A stretch of 10,160 nucleotides of DNA, from assembly GCA_002469525.1 (NCBI GenBank), contig DKME01000118.1:1-10160 (forward strand), in the 5' to 3' direction. The position numbers and the translations under genes are program-made. Each line of letters opens with the position of its first letter. Within the stretch, counting starts at the first letter, position 1. Under the pieces are notes generated by a model that was not told the DNA's origin, did not search any database, and saw only the letters and a list, made by a program, of their open reading frames with translations. The DNA comes from Actinobacteria bacterium UBA7422 (lineage in GTDB: Bacteria; Actinomycetota; Actinomycetes; S36-B12). Below, piece by piece: positions 1-7,198 of the stretch.

Positions 1-414
1 GCCTGGAGGTAGACCATTCCCACTGATCTTTCGGGTTGACAAGTAGTCGGAGTAGCCGCTACCTGCAAGATAGCCCCGGACAACACACTCAACCGGGAAC
101 ATGTCCAAAGGCACGCACACGACTGCACGACCCGCGACCGACTTTGGCACCTTAGAGGTGGTTGTGTGGTTAAACACCAACCCCTGTAGTTGACCGAACC
201 ACCATTGGGAGATTGAGTTCAAAATCCGCCCCTTGTCGGGGATCTCGGTTGGCAGCACCCAGTCGTAGGCCGAGATGCGATCGCTGGTGACCATGAGGAG
301 TCGATCTTGCGGTGTGCGGAAAATATCCCGCACCTTGCCGGAATAGATGTGTTCGTACTCTTCGGGGAGGTCGTAGTTGTGAGAAAGTTCTCCGGTCACA
401 GAATCTTGGGTCAC
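1..414 (-). CDS. purC: SAICAR synthase PurC, N-terminal part (runs off the left edge)
   Basis: PurC (phosphoribosylaminoimidazole-succinocarboxamide synthase) ligates aspartate to CAIR using ATP in purine synthesis in the cytosol. The window holds the first 138 codons of a family that is usually about 240-300 residues; the C-terminal half lies beyond position 1. Family motifs are clear: SGKVRD at residues 25-30 (ATP-binding region), SDRISAYD at 44-51, and ECVVRGYLAGSG at 109-120. The chosen start is a GTG at 414, which overlaps the purB stop as GTGA (4 bases), so translation is probably coupled to purB. A second in-frame GTG at 399 lies in a duplicated 11-base segment and is an alternative start. 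No ATG occurs before the conserved motifs, which is why the gene is easy to miss. It is the last visible gene of the aminotransferase-purD-purB-purC block. Confidence 0.95.
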   Translation of the reverse strand, partial: MTQDSVTGELSHNYDLPEEYEHIYSGKVRDIFRTPQDRLLMVTSDRISAYDWVLPTEIPDKGRILNSISQWWFGQLQGLVFNHTTTSKVPKSVAGRAVVCVPLDMFPVECVVRGYLAGSGYSDYLSTRKISGNGLPPG

Positions 415-419
415 AGAAT
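394..419 (-). repeat. 15-base-period in-frame direct repeat at the purB/purC junction
   Basis: The 11-mer ATTCTGTGACC (minus strand) occurs at 419-409 and again at 404-394, exactly 15 bases (five codons) apart. Both copies carry an in-frame GTG that could start purC (414 and 399). The first copy also contains the purB stop. It looks like a small tandem duplication around the coupled start site. Confidence 0.75.
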
Positions 420-1847
420 GCCGCCTGGTGTGTAGGCCGCAGCATCCGGATAACGCGCGGTGAGGATTTCAACCCGGTCAGCCAATTCGCGAACTTGGTG
501 TTGGGCAGCTCCGGTAAATTCAATCGGTTGCGCAAGTATTGAGTTCAACTGTTCAAGGGTGAAGGCAAGGCGCGGGTCCGCCGCGAGTTTTTCCAACAGG
601 TCATTGTTCGAGTCCGGTGTTTCACGCATTGCAAGTGCAGTCGCCACTGCATGTTCCTTGATTACTTCATGTGCTCTCTCGCGCCCGACCCCTGACTGAA
701 CCGCTGCCATAAGGATCTTTGTGGTGGCCAAGAAGGGAAGGAAGCGTTCCAACTCTCGGTCAATCATTGCGGGGAAAGCCCCGAATGCACCTAGCACCGT
801 GAGGAATGTTTCCATCAGGCCATCGATAGCAAAAAATGAATCAGGGAGGGCAACCCGACGCACCACCGAACACGCAACGTCGCCTTCATTCCACTGTTGA
901 CCAGAAAGGTCAGCGCACATATTCATGTAACCACGGAGAATCACATGGAAACCATTAATACGTTCGCACGACCTTGCATTCATTTTGTGCGGCATGGCTG
1001 AAGAACCAACTTGCCCTGGCAGAAAGCCTTCGGTAGCCAATTCTTGACCTGCCATAAGTCGAACGGTTGTTGCAAAATTAGAGGGACCCGATGCGAGCTG
1101 GACCAAAAGTGCGGTGACTTCAAAGTCAAGTGAACGCGGATAAATCTGGCCGACGCTTGTGAAAAGGTTGTCAAAACCCAAATGGGCAGCAACTCTTTTT
1201 TCTAAGTCGGCCAATGCTTCTTCATTTCCGTCAAGCAGCGTCAACATGTCTTGTGCCGTTCCCACCGGACCCTTTATTCCACGCAATGGGTAAGCCGCAA
1301 TAAGTTCTTCAAGTCTGTCAACTGCGAATAGCAGTTCCTCTGCGAAAGTTGCCATTCGTTTACCAAGTGTGGTGATTTGAGCCGCGACATTGTGCGAGCG
1401 TCCCGCCATGGCAAGTTCCGAGTAAGCGATCGCAAGACCACTTAAGCGGTCAAGCGCCGCAACTGATTTGTCCCTGATCAAGATCAGGCTAAGGCGTATT
1501 TGAAGTTGCTCAACATTTTCAGTCAAGTCGCGCGAAGTCATGCCCAGATGAATGTACTCAGCGCCCGCAAGGTCGTTGAACTCCTCAATTCGAGCCTTCA
1601 CGTCGTGTTTGGTTACTCGCTCCCGCTCCGCAATTGACTCAAGATTCACCGTGTCAATTACCGCTTCATACTTCTCCGGCACTCCCACCGGAATTGCAAT
1701 CCCAAGTTCCTGCTGGGCGCGCATCACAGCGATCCAAAGCTGGCGCTCGAGTCGAATCTTTGCCGCCGGAGCCCACAGTTCCTGCATGGAGACCGATGCG
1801 TAACGCGAAGCAAGAACGTTGTCGATTGAGTTCACTTGGCCCGCCAC
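411..1847 (-). CDS. purB: adenylosuccinate lyase PurB
   Basis: PurB releases fumarate from SAICAR and from adenylosuccinate, so it acts both on the way to IMP and in the IMP-to-AMP branch. The 478-residue reading belongs to the fumarase/aspartase superfamily. It shows KHDVKARIEEF at 80-90, HLGMTSRDLTEN at 100-111, the catalytic-histidine region GRSHNVAAQ at 149-157, and the flexible signature loop SSAMPHKMN at 282-290 that carries the catalytic serine. Length matches actinobacterial PurB. The start is uncertain. GTG at 1847 has AGGAG only one base upstream. A second in-frame GTG at 1835 gives 474 residues beginning VNSIDNVLASRYAS, which lines up better with mycobacterial PurB as I remember it, although its AGGAG spacing is then long (13 bases). 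An in-frame stop lies just upstream of 1847. It follows purD after 25 bases and overlaps purC by 4. Confidence 0.97.
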   Translation of the reverse strand: MAGQVNSIDNVLASRYASVSMQELWAPAAKIRLERQLWIAVMRAQQELGIAIPVGVPEKYEAVIDTVNLESIAERERVTKHDVKARIEEFNDLAGAEYIHLGMTSRDLTENVEQLQIRLSLILIRDKSVAALDRLSGLAIAYSELAMAGRSHNVAAQITTLGKRMATFAEELLFAVDRLEELIAAYPLRGIKGPVGTAQDMLTLLDGNEEALADLEKRVAAHLGFDNLFTSVGQIYPRSLDFEVTALLVQLASGPSNFATTVRLMAGQELATEGFLPGQVGSSAMPHKMNARSCERINGFHVILRGYMNMCADLSGQQWNEGDVACSVVRRVALPDSFFAIDGLMETFLTVLGAFGAFPAMIDRELERFLPFLATTKILMAAVQSGVGRERAHEVIKEHAVATALAMRETPDSNNDLLEKLAADPRLAFTLEQLNSILAQPIEFTGAAQHQVRELADRVEILTARYPDAAAYTPGGIL

Positions 1848-1872
1848 ACTCCTAGTCTTTCACGCGAGCAGT

Positions 1873-3135
1873 TCACGCCTCGGTTGAGCAAGCACTTAAG
1901 GCAATATCCCGACGAAAGTGGCTCCCTGAAACCTCAATCTCGGCGACGCCTTCGTAGGCGCGCTCCCGAGCCAAAGCCAGAGTAGGAGCGTGGGCGGTCA
2001 CCGAAAGCACCCTGCCCCCGAAAGTCACGAGTTTCCCTTCATTCATGGTGGTTCCCGCATGGAACACGGAAAGATCAGGGTCTGCCTCAAGCATTTCTAG
2101 ACCTAAGATCGGCACCCCGAGAACCGGTTTAACGGGATACCCTTCAGCGGCAATTACGACGTTCACCGCGAACCCCTGCTCCCAACGAAGTTGGGCAAAA
2201 TCTGCAAGTTGCTCGGTTGCAGCTGAATAGAGAAACTGTCCTAGAGGAGTAAGCAAACGAGACAGAACAACTTGCGTCTCAGGGTCACCAAAGCGGGCAT
2301 TAAATTCAATCACTCGAATCCCCCGAGTTGTCATGGCCAGACCTGCATAGAGAACTCCGACAAAAGGGGTACCGCGATTTTTCATTGCGTCGGCCATTGG
2401 TTGAAGCACCCGCTTGGTGACTTCGGAGACGACACCCTCGTCCAGCCACGGCAACGGTGAGTAGGCACCCATGCCGCCCGTGTTTGGACCTTCGTCGTTG
2501 TCGCCAACTCTCTTGAAGTCTTGCGCCGGTTGTAATGCAACCACGGTCGTGCCGTCGGAGATTCCAAAAAGTGACACTTCAGGGCCGTCTAAGAATTCTT
2601 CGATGACCACGGTCCCACCGACTTCGAAACAGGTCTCCGCATGAGCGAGGGCCTCGCCGCGGTCTGCAGTAACGACGACACCTTTACCCGCGGCTAGGCC
2701 ATCGTCTTTAACAACATAGGGAGCACCAAAAGTATCCAATGCGTCTTGTGCCTGCGCAGCATTCGTGCAAACTCGCGCCATGGCAGTGGGGATTCCAGCT
2801 TCAGCCATGACTTCTTTGCAAAAAGCTTTGCTGCCTTCAATGAGTGCTGCTTCACGGGTCGGTCCGAAACACGCAATCCCCCGGTCAGCAAGTGCATTGG
2901 CTGCACCGGCCATGAGTGGAATCTCTGGCCCAATCACAACAAGGTCAACGTCAAGTTGCGTTGCTAGATCACCGATTGCAACTGGGTCGCTTACGTCAAG
3001 GGGCACGCACTTCACGAGTTCGGCAATGCCAGCATTTCCAGGTGCTACAACGACGGACTCCACTTCAGGGTCACGCAAAAGCGCTCCCGTGATCACGTGT
3101 TCACGCGCGCCTGAACCAACGACCAAGCACTTCAC
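1873..3135 (-). CDS. purD: phosphoribosylamine--glycine ligase PurD (GAR synthetase)
   Basis: PurD joins glycine to 5-phosphoribosylamine with ATP, giving GAR, the second step of purine synthesis in the cytosol. The 420-residue protein has the usual family length and domain order. The N-terminal PRPP/GAR-binding domain starts with VVGSGAREH (5-13). The ATP-grasp part contains GLAAGKGVVV (146-155), the EEFLDGPEVS stretch (179-188), NTGGMGAYSP (218-227) and the metal-binding EFNARFGDPETQ (277-288). A C-terminal domain follows. Translation starts at a GTG, with AAGG 10 bases upstream inside the end of the aminotransferase gene. Only 6 bases separate the aminotransferase stop from this start, and 25 bases separate its own stop from purB, so the genes are almost certainly co-transcribed. 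No missing catalytic residues were seen. Confidence 0.97.
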   Translation of the reverse strand: MKCLVVGSGAREHVITGALLRDPEVESVVVAPGNAGIAELVKCVPLDVSDPVAIGDLATQLDVDLVVIGPEIPLMAGAANALADRGIACFGPTREAALIEGSKAFCKEVMAEAGIPTAMARVCTNAAQAQDALDTFGAPYVVKDDGLAAGKGVVVTADRGEALAHAETCFEVGGTVVIEEFLDGPEVSLFGISDGTTVVALQPAQDFKRVGDNDEGPNTGGMGAYSPLPWLDEGVVSEVTKRVLQPMADAMKNRGTPFVGVLYAGLAMTTRGIRVIEFNARFGDPETQVVLSRLLTPLGQFLYSAATEQLADFAQLRWEQGFAVNVVIAAEGYPVKPVLGVPILGLEMLEADPDLSVFHAGTTMNEGKLVTFGGRVLSVTAHAPTLALARERAYEGVAEIEVSGSHFRRDIALSACSTEA

Positions 3136-3141
3136 GTTGAA

Positions 3142-4485
3142 TCAGCCTTGGTAGTACGAGTCAATTACTGTAAACGCTTGATCAATGATTTCAAGGCCTG
3201 CGAGCGCCTCTTCTTCGGTCACAACGCAGGGTGGCACAACGTGCATTCTGTTGAAGTTCGCAAATGGCATGAGACCACGCTTTTTGCATTCGGTGGTCAA
3301 ATCGGTCATGGCTTGCGAGGTTCCACCATAAGGCGCAAGTGGCTCGCGGGTTTCACGATTTGTTACAAGGTCAAGAGCCCAGAAAACACCAAGACCGCGA
3401 ACTTCACCGATCACCGGGTGCTTCTCCGCAAGTGCTCGCAAACCTGGCCCGAGAATATTCTCACCAATAGCCGCAGCATTTTCGATGATCTTCTCTTCCT
3501 TCATCGCGTCAATGGAAGCAACAATCGACGCCGCGGCAAGGGGGTGACCCGAGTAGGTGAGACCACCTGGGAATACCTTTTCGTCGAAGGTAGCCGCAAC
3601 TTCGGCAGAAATAATCACGCCACCAACGGGGACGTAGCCGGAGTTTGATCCCTTGGCGAAAACGACCAGATCGGGTTCAACGTTCCAGTTTTGGTAAGCG
3701 AACCACTTCCCGGTTCGGCCAAAACCCGACATTGTTTCGTCGAGGATCATGAGGATTCCGTATTTGTCGCAGAGCGCCCGAACGCCTTCAAGGTAACCGG
3801 GTGGTGGCACCAAAACTCCTGCCGTGCCGACCACGGTTTCAAGCAGAACCGCACCGATAGTTCCCGGCCCTTCGAACTGGATTACATGTTCGAGGTGAGT
3901 GAGCGCTCGCTCTGATTCCTGCTCAGGAGTACTTGACCAGAATTCACTGCGGTACAGGTACGGACCGAAAAAGTGAACCTGTTGGGCCGCGTATTCATTT
4001 GGCCAACGACGGGGATCACCCGTTGCCTGAATCGCTGATCCCGTGTTGCCGTGATACGAACGGTAGGCGGAAAGAATCTTGTGCTTGTGTGTATGCAGCC
4101 GAGCCATGCGGATTGCGTTCTCGATTGCGTCGGCTCCACCATTGGTGAAAAAGATTTTGTCGGCTTTCCCGCCAGCGAGTTCAACGATCCGTTGCGCGGC
4201 CTCACCACGCTTGTCGTTGGCGTGTTGTGGGGCAACGGTAGCCAGCTTGCCGGCCTGCTCTTGGATCGCTGCAACCACCTTGGGGTGCTGGTGTCCAATA
4301 TTGACGTTGACCAGCTGAGAGGAGAAGTCTAGGAACCTATTACCGTCGTAGTCCCAGAAGTAACTACCTTCCGCGCCCGCGATACACATTGGCTTAAGTG
4401 CCTTCTGAGCACTCCAGGAATGAAAGACGTAGGAACGGTCTAAATCATAAACTCGAGCGCCTTCTGCTGGATCAATATTCGTCAT
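3142..4485 (-). CDS. class III PLP-dependent aminotransferase (omega-amino acid/taurine:pyruvate-like)
   Basis: This is a fold-type I, class III aminotransferase that uses pyridoxal phosphate to move an amino group, probably a terminal (omega) one, onto a keto acid. The 447-residue length is typical. Visible motifs are NGGADAIENAIRMAR (115-129, cofactor phosphate region), SYHGNTG (143-149), ILDE at 247-250 with the Asp that pairs with the pyridine nitrogen, and the Schiff-base lysine K278 in FAKGSNSGY. The N-terminal FHSWSAQ (21-27) recalls taurine:pyruvate and beta-alanine:pyruvate aminotransferases, but the substrate cannot be fixed from sequence. It starts at an ATG with no Shine-Dalgarno but with a TANNNT box six bases upstream, suggesting a leaderless transcript. 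It lies 6 bases ahead of purD, so it heads the purD-purB-purC block. A glycine-forming (glyoxylate) role feeding PurD is conceivable but unproven. Confidence 0.9.
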   Translation of the reverse strand: MTNIDPAEGARVYDLDRSYVFHSWSAQKALKPMCIAGAEGSYFWDYDGNRFLDFSSQLVNVNIGHQHPKVVAAIQEQAGKLATVAPQHANDKRGEAAQRIVELAGGKADKIFFTNGGADAIENAIRMARLHTHKHKILSAYRSYHGNTGSAIQATGDPRRWPNEYAAQQVHFFGPYLYRSEFWSSTPEQESERALTHLEHVIQFEGPGTIGAVLLETVVGTAGVLVPPPGYLEGVRALCDKYGILMILDETMSGFGRTGKWFAYQNWNVEPDLVVFAKGSNSGYVPVGGVIISAEVAATFDEKVFPGGLTYSGHPLAAASIVASIDAMKEEKIIENAAAIGENILGPGLRALAEKHPVIGEVRGLGVFWALDLVTNRETREPLAPYGGTSQAMTDLTTECKKRGLMPFANFNRMHVVPPCVVTEEEALAGLEIIDQAFTVIDSYYQG

Positions 4486-4491
4486 GGCAGA

Positions 4492-4497
4492 ACTCTA
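4492..4497 (-). promoter_or_regulatory. candidate leaderless -10 box for aminotransferase-purD-purB-purC
   Basis: The minus strand reads TAGAGT, then TCTGCC, then the ATG at 4485. A TANNNT hexamer six bases before the start codon is the geometry of leaderless promoters in actinobacteria, where transcription begins at the first base of the start codon. No Shine-Dalgarno is present. A convincing -35 was not seen. The 58-base gap (4486-4543) after the overlapping upstream genes supports an internal promoter here. Confidence 0.45.
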
Positions 4498-4543
4498 GAA
4501 CTAGCGCGCGATCTTGTGGCCAAAGCCCCGGCCTAATGGGACC

Positions 4544-5035
4544 CTATTCCTTCGGCAGCTTAATCAAGGACCTTAGATACGGTAAAGCCCGCAGATCCTT
4601 TTCACGGCCAGCAGCCTCTTTAGACGCGATGATGTCACCCAACGAAGCAACACGAATGCTCAGACTTTCAGCTATTTCCTCGTCGCTGGCACTTTCATCC
4701 CATGACTCATAGTCCGGCTTGGGACCTGTTGGGGTGAAAGTCAGATCGAGCATGCCGAAGTCTGTTACCAGGTTAAGAATCACACGCATTTGTTCCAGGA
4801 ATCCTGCATCTATCGAAACCGGAACGGGATCGCCGCTGGTCCGCACCTGGGCATTCATTTGATTAAGCGCCATTGCCAGTCTCTCAAGATTCTCAGTATC
4901 CCGGCTTGGCAGCACATCGATGTCTTCTGTGGGAAGGGACGAACCGAGGACGGCGGTGGCGAAACCACCCAAAACTACGTAATCAACTCCAGTTTGATTC
5001 AAGATTCGACACATGCTCAATGGATCGAATCTCAC
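4544..5035 (-). CDS. pol-beta-superfamily nucleotidyltransferase (AbiEii/DUF6036-like)
   Basis: This is a 163-residue minimal nucleotidyltransferase-like protein. The fold signature is an early GG (23-24, in VVLGGFATAVLG), followed by D38-x-D40 in TEDIDVL as the metal-binding pair, and D97 in GMLDLTF as a plausible third carboxylate. The segment SLGDIIASKEAAGREKD (131-147) is typical of the AbiEii/DUF6036-type group. Family members transfer nucleotides to RNA, tRNA or proteins, and some are toxins or phage-defence proteins; nothing here fixes the target. The GTG start at 5035 overlaps the stop of a 52-residue upstream gene by 4 bases (GTGA). No AbiEi-like antitoxin and no HEPN protein lies beside it, so it is not a standard AbiE or HEPN/MNT pair. 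A gap of 58 bases separates its TAG stop from the aminotransferase start. Naming the family is fairly sure; the function is not. Confidence 0.8.
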   Translation of the reverse strand: MRFDPLSMCRILNQTGVDYVVLGGFATAVLGSSLPTEDIDVLPSRDTENLERLAMALNQMNAQVRTSGDPVPVSIDAGFLEQMRVILNLVTDFGMLDLTFTPTGPKPDYESWDESASDEEIAESLSIRVASLGDIIASKEAAGREKDLRALPYLRSLIKLPKE

Positions 5036-5190
5036 TTACGTGCAGCTTTCGCATGAGCTTGTATTTCTTGCATTGTGTTGACTAAATCAACCATGCGTTC
5101 AACGCGTTGCGCGGGTGTGAGTTTCAAGAGTTCCCGCATGAGTGCGATATCTACACCGCTCTCGTCTTCAAGGTCTGATTGATCAATCAC
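5032..5190 (-). CDS. small helical protein upstream of the nucleotidyltransferase (52 aa)
   Basis: This short gene is easily missed because it starts with GTG. It runs from GTG at 5190 to TGA at 5034-5032 and encodes 52 residues. The centre reads ALMRELLKLTPAQRVERMV (16-34), followed by a second amphipathic stretch rich in charged residues and ending in ARK. Two helices with an LTPxQR-type turn are predicted by eye. From memory, small proteins with a similar LTPxER-like segment often precede AbiEii/DUF6036-type nucleotidyltransferases. Both ends overlap neighbours by exactly 4 bases (GTGA): the start overlaps the acetyltransferase stop and the stop overlaps the nucleotidyltransferase start. 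That double coupling is strong evidence that it is translated. It may be a partner or regulator of the nucleotidyltransferase (inference). An in-frame ATG at codon 18 is a less likely start. Confidence 0.75.
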   Translation of the reverse strand: MIDQSDLEDESGVDIALMRELLKLTPAQRVERMVDLVNTMQEIQAHAKAARK

Positions 5191-5912
5191 TCTCGAAGAG
5201 TACCCAATGAAACCAATTGATTCCCTTGGTCGTCAAAATTCTCTGGCACAAGCCACGCTTCAAAGGCAGTTCGCATCTCAGGCCACTCGGAGTCCATGAT
5301 TGCAAACCAAGCCGAATCGCGATTTCTGCCTTTTACGACAGTTGCCTGTCGGAATGTCCCTTCGTAGGTCATACCGAGTCGCTCGGCTGCACTCATTGAC
5401 CCGGAGTTGAGGACATTGCACTTCCATTCGTATCGCCGGTAACCGAGTGCGAATGCATTGTGCATCATGAGAAACATAGCTTCGGTTGCCAGTCGAGATT
5501 TCTGTAACTGCGGTGAGAAGGTGATCCAACCAACTTCAATGCTGCGAGAAGCTGGGTCAATGCGCAAGTAACTCGCCACACCAAGAGCTTTGCCAGTTTG
5601 CCGGTCAATAATCGCGTAGAAGTAAGGGTCGTGGTCACCCTGCTTTGATTCAACCCAAGCGCGATATTCAGCCTCTAATGCGAATGGTCCATGCGGCATG
5701 TAGGTCCAAAGACAATCGGCTCCCGAAAATGCTTCCCACAGATCTAATGCGTGCAGATCTGCATTTAGTGGTTCAAGCAGTACGTAGTTTCCTGCGAGGT
5801 TACCGCGGGGGACAGCGGGCACATGTTCACTAAGGACCGGTAGACCAATTCGTTCACCTTGTGCGTTTAACTCAAATTGCGGTTCATACTCTGCAATGAG
5901 TTTTTCGCTCAT
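5187..5912 (-). CDS. GNAT-family N-acetyltransferase (RimJ/RimL-like)
   Basis: This protein probably transfers an acetyl group from acetyl-CoA to an amine; the substrate is unknown. The 241 residues start with an extension of about 40 residues containing LPVLSEHVPAVPRGNLAG. The GNAT core follows: VLLEPLNADLHALDLWEAF (44-62), FYAIIDRQTGKALGVASYL (98-116), and IEVGWITFSPQLQKSRLATEA (125-145), which covers the beta4 strand and the CoA pyrophosphate loop. After these come WKCNVLNSGSMSAAERLGM (163-181) and EGTFRQATVVKGRNRDSAWFAI (184-205). This pattern is that of RimL-type enzymes annotated as ribosomal-protein serine acetyltransferases, but homologues also acetylate small molecules. Its ATG at 5912 overlaps the purA stop by 4 bases (ATGA), and its stop overlaps the next small gene by 4 bases. 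It therefore belongs to the purA transcript. Confidence 0.88.
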   Translation of the reverse strand: MSEKLIAEYEPQFELNAQGERIGLPVLSEHVPAVPRGNLAGNYVLLEPLNADLHALDLWEAFSGADCLWTYMPHGPFALEAEYRAWVESKQGDHDPYFYAIIDRQTGKALGVASYLRIDPASRSIEVGWITFSPQLQKSRLATEAMFLMMHNAFALGYRRYEWKCNVLNSGSMSAAERLGMTYEGTFRQATVVKGRNRDSAWFAIMDSEWPEMRTAFEAWLVPENFDDQGNQLVSLGTLRE

Positions 5913-7198
5913 GAACCAATGAGGTCGTTGATCGCAATGGTTGCATTGCGATCTTGGCCAACTCCAATTGCACTGATCCGGGTTCCAGACTTCTCTTCCA
6001 GGAATGCTACGTAGTCCCGGGCATTCTTGGGAAGGTCAGCGAGGGTCTTGGCCTGTGAAATATCTTCACTCCAACCTGGGAGCATTTCGTAGATCGGTTT
6101 TGCGTGATGGAACTCGGTTTGTGTCATGGGGATTTCTTCACTTCGCTCACCGTCAATGTCGTACGCGACACACACTGGGATCTGATCCCACCCGGTCAAG
6201 ACGTCGAGCTTGGTAAGAAACGTATCGGTCAAGCCGTTGATCCGAGTTGCGTAGCGGGCAATGGGAACGTCAAACCAACCACAACGACGAGCACGGCCGG
6301 TAGTAACACCACGCTCGCCACCGATTGTCCGCAACTTCTCACCGTCTTCGTCGAAGAGTTCAGTTGGAAACGGACCAGAACCCACACGTGTTGTGTAAGC
6401 CTTAAGGATTCCAACGACTCGATCGATTCGTGTTGGCCCAATGCCACTTCCCGTGCAAGCACCACCAGAAGTTGGATTACTCGATGTCACAAATGGGTAC
6501 GTCCCGTGATCTACGTCAAGTAGTGTTCCCTGCCCGCCTTCAAGAAGCACAACCTTGCCTTCGTCGAGTGCGTTATTAAGAATCAGAGAGGTGTCGCGCA
6601 CCATGGGACGCAAGATCTCTGCGAATTGCAATAGATCTGCGACCACGGCATCTATGTCAATTTCACGGCGATTGAAAACCTTCACCAAGACTTGATTCTT
6701 GCTGGTCAAAGCGCTCTCAACTTTTTGACGCAAAATCGATTCATCGAAGAGGTCTTGTACGCGAATGCCAACGCGTGAAATCTTGTCACTATAGGTCGGA
6801 CCAATACCGCGACCTGTAGTTCCAATCTGTGCTTTGCCCAAGAACCGCTCGGTGACTTTGTCCAAGGTCACGTGATAGCTCGTAATCAAATGCGCATTAG
6901 CACTAATCAGTAATTTGGATGTGTCAACTCCGCGATCATTGAGACCAGCGATTTCAGCCAAGAGAACGCCTGGGTCAATCACAACTCCATTAGCAATCAC
7001 CGGGATTACTTCGGGGGTCAAGATTCCGCTGGGAAGCAAATGAAGTGCAAATTTTTTATCGCCGATGACCACCGTATGGCCGGCGTTGTTGCCGCCTTGA
7101 TAGCGAACCACGTAATCAACTCGATCTCCTAAGAGATCAGTTGCTTTACCTTTACCTTCATCCCCCCATTGGGAGCCGAGCAGAACTATTGCGGGCAC
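5909..7198 (-). CDS. purA: adenylosuccinate synthetase PurA
   Basis: PurA couples GTP hydrolysis to condensation of IMP and aspartate, giving adenylosuccinate, the first committed step to AMP. The 429-residue length is standard. QWGDEGKGK (10-18) is the GTP/IMP P-loop with catalytic D13, and NNAGHTVV follows with catalytic H41. Other signatures are GTTGRGIGPTYSDK, the GTLLDVDHGTYPFVTSSNPT region, TTGRARRCGWFD and KLDVLTG. Nothing essential appears to be lost. The start is a GTG that places QWGDEGKGK at the canonical position. There is no clear Shine-Dalgarno, and a TANNNT box sits six bases upstream, which points to a leaderless mRNA. It is the first gene of a run of four minus-strand genes joined by 4-base overlaps, and it is divergent from the photolyase-like gene across 66 bases. 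PurB, which takes the next step, is encoded downstream on the same strand. Confidence 0.98.
   Translation of the reverse strand: MPAIVLLGSQWGDEGKGKATDLLGDRVDYVVRYQGGNNAGHTVVIGDKKFALHLLPSGILTPEVIPVIANGVVIDPGVLLAEIAGLNDRGVDTSKLLISANAHLITSYHVTLDKVTERFLGKAQIGTTGRGIGPTYSDKISRVGIRVQDLFDESILRQKVESALTSKNQVLVKVFNRREIDIDAVVADLLQFAEILRPMVRDTSLILNNALDEGKVVLLEGGQGTLLDVDHGTYPFVTSSNPTSGGACTGSGIGPTRIDRVVGILKAYTTRVGSGPFPTELFDEDGEKLRTIGGERGVTTGRARRCGWFDVPIARYATRINGLTDTFLTKLDVLTGWDQIPVCVAYDIDGERSEEIPMTQTEFHHAKPIYEMLPGWSEDISQAKTLADLPKNARDYVAFLEEKSGTRISAIGVGQDRNATIAINDLIGS

Noticed and set aside
3148..3648. Plus-strand open frame of 166 residues opposite the aminotransferase
   Set aside because: It lies fully antisense to conserved aminotransferase sequence and has no family signature.
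4518..4533. GGCC...GGCC hairpin between the nucleotidyltransferase and aminotransferase genes
   Set aside because: The stem is only 4 bp and GGCC is self-complementary; no T-run follows, so a terminator is not supported.
4544..5190. Classical AbiE or HEPN/MNT defence pair
   Set aside because: The partner is a 52-residue protein without the AbiEi winged-helix or the HEPN RxxxxH motif.
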